From Lacrimispora defluvii (GTDB taxonomy: Bacteria > Bacillota > Clostridia > Lachnospirales > Lachnospiraceae): DNA of 64,000 nucleotides. Made by a program: the position numbers and the translations under genes. Numbering within the stretch: the first letter of the stretch is position 1; the number at the start of each line of letters is the position of its first letter. Below are positions 20,598 through 28,721 of this stretch, in pieces. The stretch is taken from positions 1 to 64,000 of the forward strand of contig JAAOXG010000018.1 in assembly GCA_013036995.1 (NCBI GenBank). The letters are read 5' to 3'. Under the pieces are notes generated by a model. The model was not told where the DNA came from. It saw nothing but the letters and a program-made list of their open reading frames with translations, and searched no databases.

Positions 20598-20626
20598 AGT
20601 ATAACACCGTTTTCTCCTTGCGTCAA
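20598..20626 (-). promoter_or_regulatory. Promoter of the queuosine operon
   Basis: On the minus strand TTGACG (20621-20626), a 17-nt spacer and TATACT (20598-20603) form a near-consensus sigma-A promoter. Transcription would start a few bases before the preQ1 aptamer. Confidence 0.8.
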
Positions 20627-20753
20627 GTTAAGGAGCGTGTTACATGTTTGACCGCTGTAAAAGATTTTAGAGACTTAAAATTTATGTATGAATATTTATC
20701 AGGTTAAACATTCATTACTTTTTAGATAAAATGAGGTATAGATAACTTCAATT

Positions 20754-20879
20754 TTATATATCTACCCCACTTCTCCAATTTTCTGACTCCCATTTCTCTA
20801 TTTGAGGCATAGCGGCAGATAGATCTTCACCTATGCCCCAAATAAAAATACCATAGTCCAATGCTACCCTGTAACAGCA
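20754..20879 (-). pseudogene. Possible gene remnant, unrecognised
   Basis: A minus-strand frame without a start codon reads CYRVALDYGIFIWGIGED, continuing with Ala, Trp and Glu residues to a TAA at 20754. The composition is coding-like, but I do not recognise a family. It begins right after the terminator of the FAD oxidoreductase and is closed upstream by a TAG. It may be the 3-prime scar of a deleted gene; chance is not excluded. The rest of 20640-20910 shows nothing. Confidence 0.25.
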
Positions 20880-20911
20880 AAAATCCCCAGAACATCTCTA
20901 TCTGAGGATTT
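20877..20911 (-). terminator. Rho-independent terminator of the FAD oxidoreductase
   Basis: On the minus strand AATCCTCAGA and TCTGGGGATT (one G-U pair) form a 10-bp stem with a 9-nt loop, followed by TTTTT. It overlaps the TAA stop of the upstream gene. Confidence 0.8.
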
Positions 20912-22265
20912 AAGTTATGGCCTGAGGAAAACTGAAAACATGGTAAGGATCATACCGACTCTCTGTCTGTCTTAATCTGCAGACATTCCCGCCGTAATAC
21001 TCCTTCTCATAATCAGTCAGCCTGTTATAAGGAAAATTAATATAGGAACCTTCCGTAATTGACTTTAAATACTGAAACCTGGGATAAAGCCACTGCCTGT
21101 TAATCTCCCCATAGCAATCATTTTCCCACACAGACTGAATCCCCATGATGTAAGATGCATTCCTGTAAAAATAAGCTGTGCTGACAGGGCTTACCTCCCG
21201 GATCTTACCGCCAAGTGCATAGACAGTCACTGCCGCATAAACTGAGCCTTCCGCCCGTTCTGCAATCAGGCCGGCAATCTGTATGCGCTCTTTTGCCCCG
21301 TACATTCTTTGAACAAATCGACCAGTGGACTGAAACTTTTCAGAATCCGGATAGGTAGACTGTATTTTTTCCATGGCCTCAAAAAACGACAGTTCCTCAT
21401 AAGATAAAACCGCTCCGTCCCTTTCAAAAGAGTTCAATATACCCGCAGCTTCCCCGGCTGAACCATAAAACAAACCTCTTCCGAAAATGCCAAGTCCGTC
21501 CTGGGGCGAATTGTACATACTGATATTCATGGTAATCCGCGGATCCAGACCCACCAGCCATTTCTGCCAGACTCCTAAAAATCCCGCCATTTCCTCAAGA
21601 CCAGGTTTGATATACTCAAGATCCACCAGAGTTACCGATGTTATCCTGGGCGGCAGCTGAAACTTTAAAGAGGTAACAACACCAAAATTACCTCCGCCAG
21701 CTCCTCTTAAAGCCCAGAACAGTTCCTGGTTACAGGTTTCATCAGCAGTTAAAATCTTACCTTCATAATTAACGATCTCCACAGCTTTTAAGCTGTCACA
21801 GCCCAGCCCCAGGAAACGGCTTGAATATCCCCAGCCACCTCCCAGTGTATAACCAGCTGCTCCTACTGTAGGACAGGTCCCTCCCGGAAATGGATATCCC
21901 TTTTCTCCTAGAAAATCGTACACTTCCCGGTTTTGAACGCCGCTTTCCATGACAACACACTTCCCGGAATCAGAAAGGCGAATGTCCTTCATCGGACTCA
22001 CATCAATCACCAGTACCCCATTTCCAGTGGAATAACCCTGATAATGATGACCCCCTGAGCGGATTCGTATTCCCATCTCATACCGTCTTGCATAATGTAC
22101 TGCATTTTGTATATCAGAAATCTGGCTGCAATAAACAATTACCTCCGGGAATTTCTGAAATGCCCGGTTCCACTCCTGCCTGGCTTTTTCATATTCTTTC
22201 TGGCAGGGAGTAATAATTACTCCCGTTAAACCATCTTTATATAAACTCACTTTTATCACCAGCAT
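20910..22265 (-). CDS. FAD-linked oxidoreductase, berberine-bridge-enzyme type
   Basis: A flavoprotein of the PCMH/BBE superfamily (451 aa). The FAD-binding domain has RIRSGGHHYQGYSTG, whose His gives the 8-alpha-histidyl bond, and GGTCPTVGAAGYTLGGGWG, whose Cys matches the 6-S-cysteinyl bond. FAD is therefore probably bicovalently attached. The C-terminal BBE motif (YYGGNVCRLRQTESRYDP, then F-FPQ) completes the fold. Family members oxidise sugars, oligosaccharides or alkaloid-like substrates, usually with O2. There is no signal peptide. The start at 22265 lacks a strong ribosome binding site and may be a few codons further in. It is monocistronic. Confidence 0.88.
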   Translation of the reverse strand: MLVIKVSLYKDGLTGVIITPCQKEYEKARQEWNRAFQKFPEVIVYCSQISDIQNAVHYARRYEMGIRIRSGGHHYQGYSTGNGVLVIDVSPMKDIRLSDSGKCVVMESGVQNREVYDFLGEKGYPFPGGTCPTVGAAGYTLGGGWGYSSRFLGLGCDSLKAVEIVNYEGKILTADETCNQELFWALRGAGGGNFGVVTSLKFQLPPRITSVTLVDLEYIKPGLEEMAGFLGVWQKWLVGLDPRITMNISMYNSPQDGLGIFGRGLFYGSAGEAAGILNSFERDGAVLSYEELSFFEAMEKIQSTYPDSEKFQSTGRFVQRMYGAKERIQIAGLIAERAEGSVYAAVTVYALGGKIREVSPVSTAYFYRNASYIMGIQSVWENDCYGEINRQWLYPRFQYLKSITEGSYINFPYNRLTDYEKEYYGGNVCRLRQTESRYDPYHVFSFPQAIT

Positions 22266-22338
22266 TTCTCAAAGATTCAGATTCATACTGTATGATATGA
22301 GTTTGTCTATCACCAGGGCACTCTGGCTGTCCGGCTGA

Positions 22339-23715
22339 TTATTTTCCCTCTGCTTCTAACTGGGCAATCTTTTCCTGAAATTGAGGAAGATGCTTTTTGT
22401 GAGCCACTAGAAGTTCATCAAGAATAGTTCCCGCGATCTTACCGCTTGGAACCAGTGGATTTAATGTAAATGCCTGCTGTGCAGTTCCGTAATCACCGGT
22501 TACTGCTGCCTTTATGGTAGTCAGTTCCATGTCCTTCATTAACTGCAGCAGCCCTCTGGTGGAAGAGTCAAAGCTGCCCCATGAGATAGGCACCGGACCG
22601 CCTGCTGTAATAATGCTGCTGACTTCCACAACCACATCATCTGGCAGATCAGAGATTGCTCCGTTGTTTCTGGTACTGACAACCATAGTGGTCTTCTTAT
22701 CGTTATAAATAGATGCGATCAGCTCACAGGCAGCATCAGAATAGAATGCGCCGCCCCGCTTTTCCAGTTGAACCGGCTTAATACTTAAATCAGGATCTTT
22801 ATAAAGCTCAAAAAGTTCTGCTTCCGTCTTCTTTACAAGCTCTGCTCTTGTTTCCCCTTTTGCAAACGCCTCCAGTTCTTCCTTCAGCATATCATCCGTA
22901 ATGTAATAATACCGGTGATACATACATGGAATAATTCCAAGATCTCTGATCTGATCTGCTAAAAAGGCGATATTCGGAATATTTTGTACACCGGAACTTT
23001 TCAGCCCCTGCATGGCATTTTTAAGACCATCCGGCTTTGTATATACCGACTCAAGAACTTCTCCTGTTTTTTCTACACCCTCATGATTCCATACTCTGTG
23101 CCAGTGGAAATGATTTAAGCCGCCGAAACGGAAAAACAAATCCTCTTCCTTTTCCCCCAAAGCCCCTGCCGCAATCTTTCTGCACATAATGGGAACGTTG
23201 CACAGTCCCACTACCTTATTCCATTTGCCGTAACGCATCACTGCTTCGGTCACCATGCCGGAGGGGTTTGTAAAGTTTACAAGCCACGCATCCGGACAGA
23301 GTTCCTTCATATCCTCCACAATTTCCAGAATGACTGGAACTGTACGGAACGCCTTAAACATGCCGCCTGCACCATTGGTCTCCTGCCCGATTACACCGTG
23401 TGACAATGGAATCCGTTCATCTTTAATCCGTGCATCCAAAAGCCCTACCCGAAACTGGGTGGAGACAAAATCTGCATCCTTTAAAGCCGCTCTCCGATCC
23501 AGAGTTAAATGAACCTCCCAGTCAAGACCTGCTGCTTTCACCATACGTTTTGCAAGGTTTCCTACAATTTCCAGCTTTTCTTTGCCCTCTTCAATATCCA
23601 CCAGCCAGATTTCTCCAATGGGAAGTTCCTCTTTCCGTTTGATAAAGCCTTCTATCAGTTCGGGAGTATAACTGGACCCGCCTCCAATAGTTACTATTTT
23701 TATTTTCCTTTTCAT
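22339..23715 (-). CDS. 6-phospho-beta-glucosidase, GH4 family
   Basis: An NAD- and Mn-dependent hydrolase that splits phospho-beta-glucosides by oxidation at C3 and elimination. The NAD-binding VTIGGGSSYTPEL is at 7-19, NFTNPSG near 147 and the metal-binding Cys in LCNVPIMC near 170, with a GQETNGAGG loop before them. It lacks the typical alpha-galactosidase or alpha-glucosidase GH4 features and is most like CelF/LicH. I start at 23715 (MKRKIKIV), where CCAGGAGGTAAGCAG precedes the ATG; an ATG 37 codons upstream gives an unrelated leader. It pairs with the RpiR gene upstream, and no PTS genes adjoin it. Confidence 0.92.
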   Translation of the reverse strand: MKRKIKIVTIGGGSSYTPELIEGFIKRKEELPIGEIWLVDIEEGKEKLEIVGNLAKRMVKAAGLDWEVHLTLDRRAALKDADFVSTQFRVGLLDARIKDERIPLSHGVIGQETNGAGGMFKAFRTVPVILEIVEDMKELCPDAWLVNFTNPSGMVTEAVMRYGKWNKVVGLCNVPIMCRKIAAGALGEKEEDLFFRFGGLNHFHWHRVWNHEGVEKTGEVLESVYTKPDGLKNAMQGLKSSGVQNIPNIAFLADQIRDLGIIPCMYHRYYYITDDMLKEELEAFAKGETRAELVKKTEAELFELYKDPDLSIKPVQLEKRGGAFYSDAACELIASIYNDKKTTMVVSTRNNGAISDLPDDVVVEVSSIITAGGPVPISWGSFDSSTRGLLQLMKDMELTTIKAAVTGDYGTAQQAFTLNPLVPSGKIAGTILDELLVAHKKHLPQFQEKIAQLEAEGK

Positions 23716-23790
23716 CTGCTTACCTCCTGGTATTTGATAAAAAAAGCATACTCCAAAAATCCGGGAAAGGGAACGGATTTGCCTTCTTTG

Positions 23791-23822
23791 GGAACAAGCA
23801 AGGATGTTTTGGTATTTGTTCC
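23791..23822. promoter_or_regulatory. Inverted repeat upstream of the GH4 gene
   Basis: Perfect 7-bp arms GGAACAA and TTGTTCC are separated by 18 nt, 76-107 nt before the GH4 start codon. It lies downstream of the RpiR terminator, so it belongs to the GH4 promoter region. It is a candidate operator for the RpiR regulator encoded next door (inference). Confidence 0.4.
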
Positions 23823-23824
23823 AC

Positions 23825-23853
23825 AAAAAAAACAGGGTGTTTTATCCCTGTTT
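23825..23853 (-). terminator. Terminator of the rpiR-type gene
   Basis: On the minus strand AAACAGGG and CCCTGTTT form an 8-bp stem ending in a T run. The stem overlaps the TAA stop of the regulator, separating its transcript from the GH4 gene. Confidence 0.8.
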
Positions 23854-24588
23854 CTTTTCCATAGTCAGCCTTGCTAAGGCTTCCACGATATAAACTGCCG
23901 GAATCTGAGAAGTGATATCCACCTTCATCTCTTCCATCTCTTTTCTTTCTTTTTGAATGTAATAGGAAATATTGTAATCTGAGATTCTTGCAAGAGTGCT
24001 GTTTCTGCTGTTTGTTATGGATACCAGAGTGCTGCTGCTCTCCTTCAATATAGAAGAATTCTCTATAATAATATTAGTCTCCCCTTCCACAGATAATACT
24101 ATAATGATACTTTCCTCCGGAAACTCCAGATTAATGGGAAACATGGGATTGTTAATCCCGGTTGAAAATATTCCGATATTACAGAAATACCGGCTTGCAT
24201 ATTCAGCCATGATTCCCGAATTACCGGTTCCAATAAAAATAATCTGCCGTTTGCCTGCAATCACTCCGGCAATTGTATCCAGCTGTTTTTGAAACGCATC
24301 TGAGTTAACCCGTTCAAAAAAATCTGTGATGGAGGATAGATCAAACCGTTTTTTCACAGAGCCTTTCTTTTCCTTTTCCAGCTTAAACCGCACCTTAAAT
24401 TCCGAAAAACCGCTGCACATGGTTTTCCTGCAAAACCGGGTTATGGTGGTGGTAGACACATGAGCTTCCTTCGCCACCTCACGGATTGTCATATACGGTA
24501 TCTTCTCACTGTTTTTTAATATATAATTGTATACCTCGTAGTCCAGTTCCCCAAATTGTTCCATCACCTGACGGGAAAACAATGTCAT
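23842..24588 (-). CDS. MurR/RpiR-family transcriptional regulator
   Basis: A 248-aa sugar-phosphate-responsive regulator. The HTH_6 domain is at ~1-77 (MTIREVAKEAHVSTTTITRFCRK) and the SIS phospho-sugar-binding domain at ~95-230 (IIFIGTGNSGIMAEYASRYF, with SVEGET as the usual S-x-S/T-G-type loop). It lies immediately upstream of the GH4 phospho-glucosidase, whose substrate or product is the likely effector. GAGGTGACTGG precedes the ATG. Confidence 0.9.
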   Translation of the reverse strand: MTLFSRQVMEQFGELDYEVYNYILKNSEKIPYMTIREVAKEAHVSTTTITRFCRKTMCSGFSEFKVRFKLEKEKKGSVKKRFDLSSITDFFERVNSDAFQKQLDTIAGVIAGKRQIIFIGTGNSGIMAEYASRYFCNIGIFSTGINNPMFPINLEFPEESIIIVLSVEGETNIIIENSSILKESSSTLVSITNSRNSTLARISDYNISYYIQKERKEMEEMKVDITSQIPAVYIVEALARLTMEKKQG

Positions 24589-24615
24589 TGCCAGTCACCT
24601 CTTACTAATCCTGTT

Positions 24616-25557
24616 TTATCTTTTTTTCTGATACCAGGTAAATATCTCATGAATGTCCTCCGGTGTGGTCCGGCAGCATCCGCCGATCAGACCTGCGCCT
24701 GCCTCATACCACTTTGCCGCCCACTGCCCGTACAGCCCCGGCTCCTTCGCTCCATGCCATGTTTTACAGCAGGCATCATAAGTCTCTCCGCTGTTTGGAT
24801 ATGCAACGATGGGAAGGCTTGTATATGATTTATATGTCTTTATAATCTCTGTCACCAGATGGGGCTGGGTACAGTTAACTCCAATCGCCTTTAGATGTTT
24901 TAATCCACCTAAAGCCTTCACGCACGATTCAATGGTATCTCCCCCATTAATCTGATTGCTGTTTTTAAATGAAAAGCTGATGTAATAATCGGCGTTTAAC
25001 TGTTCCATAATTCTGGCGCAGACAACCGCCTCGTAAAGGCATGGGAATGTCTCCAGCGCAAACAGCTCTGCCCCTGCCTCTTTTAATAGTTCCATCCGGT
25101 CTTTGTGAAATGCTTCCAGTTCCTTCTCTGATATCTGGTAATTGCCGGTGTATTCCGAGCCATCTGCCAGATAAGCGCCGTAAGGCCCGATGGAGCCCAC
25201 TGCAAGAGGCAGACATCTTCCATTGGCTCTGCCCTCTTCCTCCCACCAGCGGCTTCTGGTTTCAAGGAGAAGTTCCATGGAGCGGGCGATAAAATCTTTT
25301 GCTTCCCGCTCTGAATAGCCTTTCTTTAAAAAGCCGGCAATACTTGCCTGATAGCTGGCAGAGGTTCCTGCATCTGCTCCATTTTTAAAATAGTCGTAAT
25401 GGACCTCACTGATAGCCTGCGGGTGGCTCTCCAGCACTTTTGCACTCCAAAGCTCATCGTTTAAATCAAGCCCTTTCTTTTCAAGCTCTGTTGCCATGGC
25501 TCCGTCCAGAATAATTAGATCTTTCTCATTTCTTATTTCATCAAAACTTGTTCTCAT
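24616..25557 (-). CDS. mmuM: Homocysteine S-methyltransferase
   Basis: Transfers a methyl group from S-methylmethionine (or SAM) to homocysteine to give methionine. The N-terminal LILDGAMATELEKKGLDLND is the family signature, zinc cysteines are in GVNCTQP (about 226) and GGCCRTTPEDI (about 292-293), and the 313-aa length is typical. The permease that normally accompanies it (MmuP) is not present. Instead a decayed AGCS symporter lies just upstream. Confidence 0.93.
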   Translation of the reverse strand: MRTSFDEIRNEKDLIILDGAMATELEKKGLDLNDELWSAKVLESHPQAISEVHYDYFKNGADAGTSASYQASIAGFLKKGYSEREAKDFIARSMELLLETRSRWWEEEGRANGRCLPLAVGSIGPYGAYLADGSEYTGNYQISEKELEAFHKDRMELLKEAGAELFALETFPCLYEAVVCARIMEQLNADYYISFSFKNSNQINGGDTIESCVKALGGLKHLKAIGVNCTQPHLVTEIIKTYKSYTSLPIVAYPNSGETYDACCKTWHGAKEPGLYGQWAAKWYEAGAGLIGGCCRTTPEDIHEIFTWYQKKR

Positions 25558-25571
25558 CTATTCTTCTCCTC

Positions 25572-25828
25572 CTTTTAAAACCACCGGCGGCGGATTTTTT
25601 TCCCTGTTTTTTGCCGGTAAAAACCGGTGCCAAAGCCGGAAACGGTTCCCTCGCCTTCCGATTTATGAAACATCTTTCCGTAGGTGTTTTTAAAATGAAA
25701 AAGCAATTTTCTCTGGTAAATGAAACGAAACGAACCGTTAAATAGATCCCGGTTCCCACCAGGAGAAGAATCATTAACAGTCCCCAGATCATATCAGTAT
25801 TATAAGTCACATGCCCCAGATTCAGCAA
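25572..25828 (-). pseudogene. Decayed AGCS (sodium:alanine symporter) gene, N-terminal part
   Basis: The frame beginning at 25828 reads DMIWGLLMILLLVGTGIYLTVRF, the first membrane segment of AGCS alanine/glycine symporters. After about 15 more codons homology moves to another frame, where KNTYGKMFHKSEGEGTVSGF matches the AGCS region after that segment. At least one frameshift therefore lies near the A/T runs at 25690-25700. All other membrane segments are missing and the sequence runs into mmuM. It is clearly non-functional. Confidence 0.7.
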
Positions 25829-25857
25829 CCTGTTTTATATTTTCATAAAAATTCCAT

Positions 25858-25899
25858 GAAAAAATGCTTTCTTTGAAGCATTTACCTCAAAGAAAGCAT
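25858..25899 (-). terminator. Terminator of the amidase gene
   Basis: A 13-bp perfect stem (ATGCTTTCTTTGA paired with TCAAAGAAAGCAT) with a 10-nt loop is followed by six T on the minus strand. It lies 20 nt past the amidase stop codon. Confidence 0.88.
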
Positions 25900-25919
25900 C
25901 ACTCAAAAACTCTTCTGAC

Positions 25920-26489
25920 CTATGCAAATCCAAAATACCGCAAAAGACCCAGATAGATTCCGTAAGCAAATCCATACTGATCGTTACGAAGCTTTTCTGC
26001 ATCCGACAGATTGCTTAAATATCCCAGTTCTACTAAATTAGCGGGCATATCTGCATTCCTAAGTACATACAAAGAAGGGTTTTCCCGGATTCCATTGTTC
26101 CTGGTTCCGACCATATCATTAATCCCGCCCATAATCTGTTCCGCCAGCCACTGTCCCTGGGTAAAATACTGATAGATGTATACTTCCGTTCCGTTAATTT
26201 CGGGATTAGGATTTAAATTGCAGTGGATGCTGATAAAATAATCTGCCGGCCACTGGTTTGCCATGGCAACCCTGGCAGCCAGGCTGGTAGTATTGTTGGT
26301 ACCCAGAACGGTATCCGGCTGTGGCCGTGAGACTCTCGCCTCAAACCTGGGATCACTGTTTAAGAGGTTTTGTAAGTAAATTCCCACCTGGTAATTAATT
26401 TCTGATTCCTGTAATCCATTAGCCTCTGCACCGCTGTTAAAATATCCGCTGGGATTATGCCCCTGATCAATAAATATTTTAATTGCCAT
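25920..26489 (-). CDS. N-acetylmuramoyl-L-alanine amidase (Amidase_3)
   Basis: Zinc amidase cleaving the bond between MurNAc and L-Ala in peptidoglycan. The zinc ligands are His in DQGHNPSG (about 11), Glu in LQESEIN and His in SIHCN, with the catalytic Glu in LVELGYLSN near the C-terminus. It is a bare catalytic domain of 189 aa with no signal peptide and no wall-binding repeats, as in CwlC-type autolysins that act from within, for example at mother-cell lysis. I start at 26489 (MAIKIFIDQGH) after AGGAAAGG; an ATG 8 codons upstream is also in frame. Confidence 0.9.
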   Translation of the reverse strand: MAIKIFIDQGHNPSGYFNSGAEANGLQESEINYQVGIYLQNLLNSDPRFEARVSRPQPDTVLGTNNTTSLAARVAMANQWPADYFISIHCNLNPNPEINGTEVYIYQYFTQGQWLAEQIMGGINDMVGTRNNGIRENPSLYVLRNADMPANLVELGYLSNLSDAEKLRNDQYGFAYGIYLGLLRYFGFA

Positions 26490-26585
26490 CTCGCATTTCC
26501 TTTCCTGCTTCACTATAATAAATATATTCAGAGAAATGGTAAATGCTACATATTTTGGACTTTTTTGTATATTTTTGAATGTACT

Positions 26586-27428
26586 TTATGAATAAAAAAC
26601 TTTCTCCCCATGCCTTCCAAGCCAGTATGGCAAACCGGGATATTTAATGGTTATATAATCTTCAAAACGGTCGGGATCTTCCTGGTTACTGGAAAACATC
26701 TCGTAATGGCCGGGAACTGTAAGCCCTGGCTTAATTGCTCCTGCCAGATCAACTGCTTCCTGATACGTCATATTTCCTATGATATTGGAGCGGTAGCGTA
26801 CACCATCCCTTCCGTTAATGGGAAGAAACATCACATCTATATCCCCAAAACTTCTTAATTTGCCGTACAGTCCTTCATAAATACAGGTATCGCCTGAATG
26901 ATAGAGCTTAACGCCCATTCCTTCCAGCACAACTCCTGTGTAAGGATACTGACCGGTAACCGGATCCTGATCCAGAAACTCGTGAGCAGACGCAATCCCT
27001 GTTATTTTAATACCGTCTTTTAATATCTGGGTTTTTCCATCATCCAGTCCCAGAAAACGGCTTTTATCAATCATAAGATCCTCACTGAGTACAGGGATCA
27101 GCTTCTCCGGCACAAGAAACAGGGCATTGGGAGAACTGATAGAAAGCTGATGCCAGACGTTGCGGTCAATGTGATCCCAATGATCATGAGTCCCGATTAT
27201 GTAATCTGCGCCTGTTAAATCACCTGGATCAAAGAGCGGTGCAATTCTTCTGTCAGGACGTTCAGAGAGAAATGCATCGATATAGATTGTAACCGCACCC
27301 AGCTTTACTGCATACCCCAGCTGTCCAAGCCACCAGAACGCTGCCTGTCCTTCTCCTGGTACTGTCTCATTTATTTCTGCAATTAAGTCTTTCCCGCTTT
27401 TCGCGGTCTCCATGTACTGCTGTTTCAT
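26586..27428 (-). CDS. Metallo-beta-lactamase-fold hydrolase, UlaG-like
   Basis: A 280-aa MBL-fold protein. The metal motif THDHWDHID is at about 85-93, LYHSGDTCIYEG supplies the bridging region with Asp, and the last histidine is in VPGHYEMF. The overall layout (YIDAFLSERPDRRIAPLFDP before the motif) fits the L-ascorbate-6-phosphate lactonase UlaG group, but no ula PTS genes are nearby. The lactone substrate is therefore unassigned. It is monocistronic, 97 nt from the amidase. Confidence 0.88.
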   Translation of the reverse strand: MKQQYMETAKSGKDLIAEINETVPGEGQAAFWWLGQLGYAVKLGAVTIYIDAFLSERPDRRIAPLFDPGDLTGADYIIGTHDHWDHIDRNVWHQLSISSPNALFLVPEKLIPVLSEDLMIDKSRFLGLDDGKTQILKDGIKITGIASAHEFLDQDPVTGQYPYTGVVLEGMGVKLYHSGDTCIYEGLYGKLRSFGDIDVMFLPINGRDGVRYRSNIIGNMTYQEAVDLAGAIKPGLTVPGHYEMFSSNQEDPDRFEDYITIKYPGLPYWLGRHGEKVFYS

Positions 27429-27517
27429 ATTAAATCCGCCTCCGGTTCCATGTTTTTACTTTCAGATTTTATCATACCACAGATTTTACCAGATGCAACC
27501 TGCCCATATCAGAAAAT

Positions 27518-27542
27518 GCCGGGCTGCATCAAACAGCCCGGC
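27518..27542. other. GC-rich hairpin in a 321-nt gene-free stretch
   Basis: A 9-bp perfect stem (GCCGGGCTG, 7-nt loop, CAGCCCGGC) with only a short ATTTTC tail on the minus strand. It lies upstream of the MBL gene and far from the AIM24 start. It may be a weak terminator, an attenuator or a leftover. The rest of 27429-27749 is AT-rich and holds nothing else I can name apart from the AAAAGGAG ribosome binding site of the next gene. Confidence 0.5.
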
Positions 27543-27749
27543 AATACTATGTGCATGCTTAAGATAAGCATATTTATAACTTTACTATATTAATTGTTCT
27601 GAAATACCTCTTCTCATATTTTATCCTATGTATTATAGCTTTTCCCCGTGATGAAAAAAATAGTTTTTTACTATTCTTTTACCTTTTTTCTTATTACATA
27701 AGGCAATACTGACGACATTCTAAGGAGAATTAATAAAAGGAGAAAACAT

Positions 27750-28505
27750 ATGATAACCTACAAAAATCTTTATGACAATGGAAACATGCTTAAGATTAAT
27801 GAACGTGGCTGTGTTAAGGTATTTGAGCATCAAAAAGACTTAAGTGTTGAATCCGGCTCTGCCATCGCTTCCTATTATGCTTCCAAAATGAATATCCGAA
27901 AAAGGCAGGTTTTAATTGAACTTAACGGCAATTCCTTCACCGTTCAGGCTGGTGCCATGCAGTGGACTTCCGGCTCCGTTGCCATGACTTCCGGAATAAA
28001 GGGCGTAGGCGATTTTCTGGGTAAGGCACTTGCTTCCAAGGTGACAAAAGAATCTTCTGCAAAGCCAGAATTTAAAGGCAGCGGCCTTTTGATGCTGGAG
28101 CCCACTTACAAGCACATTCTTCTGGAGGAGGTTTCAGAATGGGGAAGTATGGTGCTGGAAGACGGATTATTCCTGGCCTGTGATTCCGACATCAAGCAGA
28201 ATGTAGTTGCAAGAACCACACTGACCTCAGCGGTTGCCGGTAAGGAAGGTTTCTTTAATCTATGTCTGACCGGTCAGGGAATCGCAGTTTTAGAAAGCCC
28301 GGTCCCCAGAGAAGAGCTGATTGAATTTGAATTAAAAGACGATGAAATTAAAATTGATGGAAACATGGCAATCGCCTGGTCTAATTCCTTAAAATTCACA
28401 GTAGAACGTTCCTCCAAATCCCTGATTGGTTCCGCAGTATCAGGGGAGGGCCTTGTCAATGTTTACCGGGGAACCGGCAAGATTCTCATGGCACCAGTGG
28501 GTTAA
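27750..28505 (+). CDS. AIM24 family protein
   Basis: A 251-residue beta-rich protein of the AIM24/TIGR00266-like family: LSVESGSAIASYYASKMNI, VQAGAMQWTSGSVAMTSGIKG, the central GSGLLMLEPTYKHILL, and the C-terminal GEGLVNVYRGTGKILMAPVG. The bacterial role is unclear; the yeast homologue helps organise the inner mitochondrial membrane. There is a strong AAAAGGAG ribosome binding site, and the gene is monocistronic with its own terminator. Confidence 0.9.
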   Translation: MITYKNLYDNGNMLKINERGCVKVFEHQKDLSVESGSAIASYYASKMNIRKRQVLIELNGNSFTVQAGAMQWTSGSVAMTSGIKGVGDFLGKALASKVTKESSAKPEFKGSGLLMLEPTYKHILLEEVSEWGSMVLEDGLFLACDSDIKQNVVARTTLTSAVAGKEGFFNLCLTGQGIAVLESPVPREELIEFELKDDEIKIDGNMAIAWSNSLKFTVERSSKSLIGSAVSGEGLVNVYRGTGKILMAPVG

Positions 28506-28527
28506 CCGTTTCGTTACTGATTCACGC

Positions 28528-28570
28528 AAACCGGATGTGTCACAGAACCAATGACATATCCGGTTTTTTT
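28528..28570 (+). terminator. Terminator of the AIM24 gene
   Basis: AACCGGATGTGTCA pairs with TGACATATCCGGTT (14 bp with one mismatch or wobble), then a T7 run. It isolates the AIM24 gene from the downstream seven-gene operon. Confidence 0.9.
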
Positions 28571-28625
28571 AATTATTAAAATCTAAATAAATTTTAAATC
28601 AATTACGGAAATAATGTCTCACTAT

Positions 28626-28686
28626 TTCTTAATAATTCTTAAATCAAGCTATATTGCCTTGTTATTGCATCTATAAGTGCTATAAT
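28626..28686 (+). promoter_or_regulatory. Promoter and direct repeats before the two-component/dlt-like operon
   Basis: TTGTTA (28659-28664), a 16-nt spacer and TATAAT (28681-28686) form a good sigma-A promoter 36 nt before the response-regulator start codon. Upstream, TTCTTAA is directly repeated at 28626-28632 and 28636-28642. The 10-bp period is that typically bound by OmpR/PhoB-type regulators, suggesting autoregulation. AAGGAGG precedes the first gene. Confidence 0.6.
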
Positions 28687-28721
28687 TCACTTGATTAAAC
28701 CAATCAAGGAGGCATCTGTCC

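Noticed and set aside
27518-27542. Terminator for the MBL gene
   Set aside because: The hairpin is upstream, not downstream, of that gene and has no proper T run; it is kept only as an unexplained hairpin.
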